Origin: Echinometra lucunter
Taxonomy: Eukaryota; Echinodermata; Echinoidea; Camarodonta; Echinometridae
Length of the DNA: 64,000 bases
Assembly: GCA_029962745.1 (NCBI GenBank)
Contig: CM057167.1
Coordinates: 25,272,642-25,336,641 of the forward strand
Direction of reading: 5' to 3'
The notes under the pieces were generated by a model that was not told the origin of the DNA, did not search any database, and saw only the letters and a list, made by a program, of their open reading frames with translations. This document shows positions 61,488 to 64,000 of this stretch, in pieces. The position numbers were made by a program, and so were the translations under genes. Every line of letters starts with the position of its first letter. Within the stretch, counting starts at the first letter, position 1.

Positions 61488-61970
61488 CAGAAAGGGAAAG
61501 AGAGAAGGCGGATGAAGTTGAATATAGAAAAAAGAGGGGTATGAGAAAAAAGAGGGGAATAGAGAAAGATAGATAGAAAGAGGGAGGAAGAGAGAGAGAG
61601 AGAGAGATGAAGAGAGAAGATGAGAGAAGATGAGATGAAACGGAAAAGAATTGAAGAAAATTGCAGAATAGAGAGAGATAGATAGAAAGAGGGAGGAAGA
61701 GAGAGATAGAGAGAGAGAAAGGGAAGACGAGAGAGATAGAGAGAGAGATGAAGAGAGAAGATGAGATGAAACGGGAAAGAATTGCAGAAAATTGCAGAAT
61801 AGAGAGATGAAGAGAGAAGATGAGAGAAGATGAGATGAAACGGAAAAGAATTGAAGAAAATTGCAGAGAGAAAGAAGGAGGAAAAGAGAGAGAGATAAAG
61901 AGAGAGGGAGAGAGAGAGAGAGATGAAGAGAGAAAATGAGATGAAACGGGAAAGAATTGCAGAAACTTAA
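61376..61970. repeat. (GATA)n microsatellite and purine minisatellite
   Basis: (GATA)n at about 61429-61487, then a GA-rich region. A block AGAGAAGATGAGATGAAACG, GGAAAAGAATTGAAGAAAAT, TGCAGAATAGAGAG recurs at about 61610-61675, 61755-61805, 61813-61870 and 61925-61965. The strand is almost purely purine. Confidence 0.85.
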
Positions 61971-62467
61971 AGGCACATAACGATTTTGAGGGACAGAATG
62001 TGCGAAGCTAGATGATAACCCGATGCGAAAACTGGAGACAGGCAAGTAGGATAAAGAAACAAATAGTCAAAAAGAACGATCATAAAAACATAGCATTTGA
62101 GAGAGAAAAAAAATGAAGAATAAAACACAACGAACTTTGATTGAGCATGTTGACTGTGGCTGGCATTTGAAGTGTTGCCCTTTAGTTGTATATTTGAAGA
62201 CGAAATGTAAGCAATGCATTACCAATACTAACTTTCAAACCAAATCACCGATAAATGATGAATACATAAATGATCCGTTCGTTTACATTAATCCTGTCAT
62301 TTCGAGCAGAAGTCTTAACAATTTTGGGAATGCAGGTAAGGGGACCAAAAAAACGCCCCCGTTATTTATTTTATGGATAATCTGAGCTAAGCTTTCCAGA
62401 GATGATTATTTATCTCCTATTTCAGTTACCATGGTTACTCATCATAGACCTTAGGTTAGAAACAATT
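61971..62467. other. non-coding, no gene seen
   Basis: One 90-codon plus-strand frame (62113-62385) has no recognisable domain and no splice context; treated as chance. Confidence 0.4.
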
Positions 62468-63117
62468 GATGAGTTTATTTCCAAAAGATGCTATTTCCAC
62501 TTTGAGTGATTTCGAGTAAAAATCAAGGATTTTTGTTTAATCCATTTTCCTTCTTTGAAAGATCAAAACTTTTTCACAGTTGGAAGTACTAGCATAAGAC
62601 ATCTAAAAAAATCAGAATGAAAAAAAAAAATCCGTCATGAGTAGTGGTGTTTTTTTTTTTTTTCAAATTTTAGAACTCTTTTTTTTTTAATACATGAACT
62701 CCAATGCTGGGGAAAAATCATTTCCAAAAGGTGTTGAATCCTTACCAATAAAAAATATTTTTATTCTAGAAAAAGGACTACTCATCCAGGATTTCTTTCT
62801 TTCTCCTTTGTTAGATAACTATAATGTTGGTATTTGTAACTGTCAAAAGTTTTGATGTTTCGAAGAAGGAAACGTTTTGAATAAAAATCCTTGATTTTTA
62901 CAAAGTGGATTTAGCGCGTTTTAGAAATAAACGAATTTGGGTTTAGTGCCTTTTGGAAATAAAGATATCTTTTACCCATTTTTTCTACTTTCCTGATTTT
63001 ATTTTCAATATTCAATTGAGTCACATTGAATTCTTATGGAACAAGCATCCAGTCCTACTAATACTTAATTTTCGGTGAAAAATGGATTTAGGTGCCTTTG
63101 GGAAATAAGCTCTTCAG
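62468..63117. mobile_element. 650-bp inverted-repeat element with repeated ends
   Basis: The left arm TGATGAGTTTATTTCCAAAA ...GCTATTTCCACTTT is inverted at about 62905-62935 (AAAGTGGATTTAGCGCGTTT) and again at the far right (GGATTTAGGTGCCTTTGGGA). AAAATCAAGGATTTTT at about 62518 and 62886, and TTTTCCTTCTT with its inverse, extend the pairing over about 120 bp. Non-coding; a foldback or MITE. Confidence 0.65.
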
Positions 63118-63748
63118 TCATGTCAGTTGTATGCCACTTGACACGTACAAGTAGGATCATTCGTCATAAAATACATCTGGTGCTATAATACGAGAAAATA
63201 TGGACGCAGAGCAACCGCGTTGAAATAGTGTGCCGATTAAAACTATAGGCTCATTGCTTTACTCATTTCAAGCATACTAGTTTATATATTTCTACACTTC
63301 TCATGATATATCATTTTCTCTTTCATTTCCTGTTGTCTGTCGTAAACGTATTAAGGTCAGACAAACCAAGTTTGCACAGGATCTTGGTGGGGGCCATTCA
63401 TCACTTTTATTTACAGTGTACATAAAAGCATTTTGTGCTCAGGGGAAATAATCCAAATGGCAGAATACTGTGGGGGTGCATCTAACAGCTTCTCCGAGTT
63501 CTCACTGGAGGATTGAATCTGTATTCAAAGCCTGTATTCCCGATGTCTAATTTTAACAATTGCCGAATTTAGATTCGGACATGTAAGGGCGCTTTTGTCG
63601 GGGGGGGGGGGGGGCGGGAGAGTTCCATCGGTCTTATTTGGATGAAACACGATAGAGAGATGCCATAACGTAAAGGAATGATTTAAAGGGGTCTAAACCA
63701 TAATCTTTTCCGTATTTCCGTAAAGAGCTCATTAAGGGCTATAAAACC
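63118..63748. other. non-coding, no gene seen
   Basis: A G14 run at about 63600. No exon recognised. Confidence 0.4.
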
Positions 63749-64000
63749 GATGTGTTGGCTCAGTAGGTAGAGTGTCCGCCTCACAATCGGGAGGTCGCGG
63801 GTTCGAACCCCGGCCGCGTCATACCAAAAGACGTTAAAAGATGGGAGTTGCTGCTACCTTCTTTGGCGTTCACGAATTGAAAAGGATAGAGCAACGTCGA
63901 CCTGGTGCTGCTCAGTGGCTGCCGGGCCCACGATCAATTGGGCAAAAAAGAATTTTCCTTCTCGGACAATAAAATTTGGAGATGGAGATGAAGGCAACTA
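63749..64000 (+). mobile_element. tRNA-derived SINE, truncated by the window end
   Basis: Positions 63749-63820 fold like a tRNA. The A-box TGGCTCAGTAGG and B-box GGTTCGAACCC are in place, the anticodon loop reads CTCACAA (anticodon CAC, Val-like), and the acceptor stem pairs at 6 of 7 positions with mismatches in the anticodon and T stems. No CCA or terminator follows. The sequence runs on into a body with AGACGTTAAAAGATGGGAGT and TTGGCGTTCACG, so it is a SINE head and not a tRNA gene. The 3' end is near or beyond the window edge. Confidence 0.75.

Noticed and set aside
61380..62045. 221-codon minus-strand open frame rich in Ser/Leu/Tyr
   Set aside because: It is the translation of the GATA and GA-rich repeats.
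63749..63820. Functional tRNA-Val(CAC) gene
   Set aside because: Mismatches in the anticodon and T stems, no terminator, and a SINE-like body directly downstream.

Overview
This is eukaryotic genomic DNA, about 37-40% GC by eye. It has spliced genes with GT-AG introns, many microsatellites, very many G/C homopolymers of 9-18 bases, and a dense population of small inverted-repeat transposons. This texture, with CR1/L2-like LINE remains and a tRNA-derived SINE, fits a marine invertebrate deuterostome; an echinoderm such as a sea urchin is my best guess. The species cannot be fixed from the sequence alone.

Two protein-coding genes are supported. (1) A polypeptide N-acetylgalactosaminyltransferase (GalNAc-T, mucin-type O-glycosylation) lies on the minus strand with 11 coding exons between 44825 and 23799. 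The splice phases chain without a break to a 777-residue type II Golgi protein: membrane anchor, long charged stem, GT-A catalytic domain, ricin-type lectin domain. It most resembles the GALNT5 branch. A non-coding first exon near 56.05-56.2 kb is possible. (2) A KCTD-type BTB/T1 protein of 381 residues lies on the plus strand in two exons (34513-35014, 37232-37875). It is nested, antisense, inside intron 2 of the GalNAc-T gene. That intron also holds a broken CR1/L2-like LINE (38.6-42.7 kb) with an 0.8 kb inverted-repeat transposon inside its endonuclease region.

The stretch 12843-20232 is a near-identical copy of 20733-28136, and the two are separated by exactly 500 N. The end of one contig matches the start of the next, so this is almost certainly an unmerged contig overlap (false duplication) and not a real exon duplication. 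It duplicates GalNAc-T exons 7-11. The left copy has small indels that break exons 7 and 9; the right copy is open throughout.

The rest is repeat-dominated. 4355-10637 is bounded by 45-bp terminal inverted repeats and TAA target duplications, as in a 6.3 kb PIF/Harbinger-type transposon, but no transposase is recognisable in it. Other elements include a 251-bp hAT-like MITE with an 8-bp target duplication (485-735), two copies of a GTGCA-rich MITE (1388-1751 and in the KCTD intron), an inverted array built on GTTCGTTATTCCGAA (29.4-29.7 kb), a 1.2 kb foldback element with short-period internal repeats (49.87-51.07 kb), several smaller MITEs, three sets of degenerate tandem repeats with units of about 180-300 bp, and a tRNA-derived SINE running off the right end. 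I found no prokaryotic-type system, CRISPR array or viral gene.
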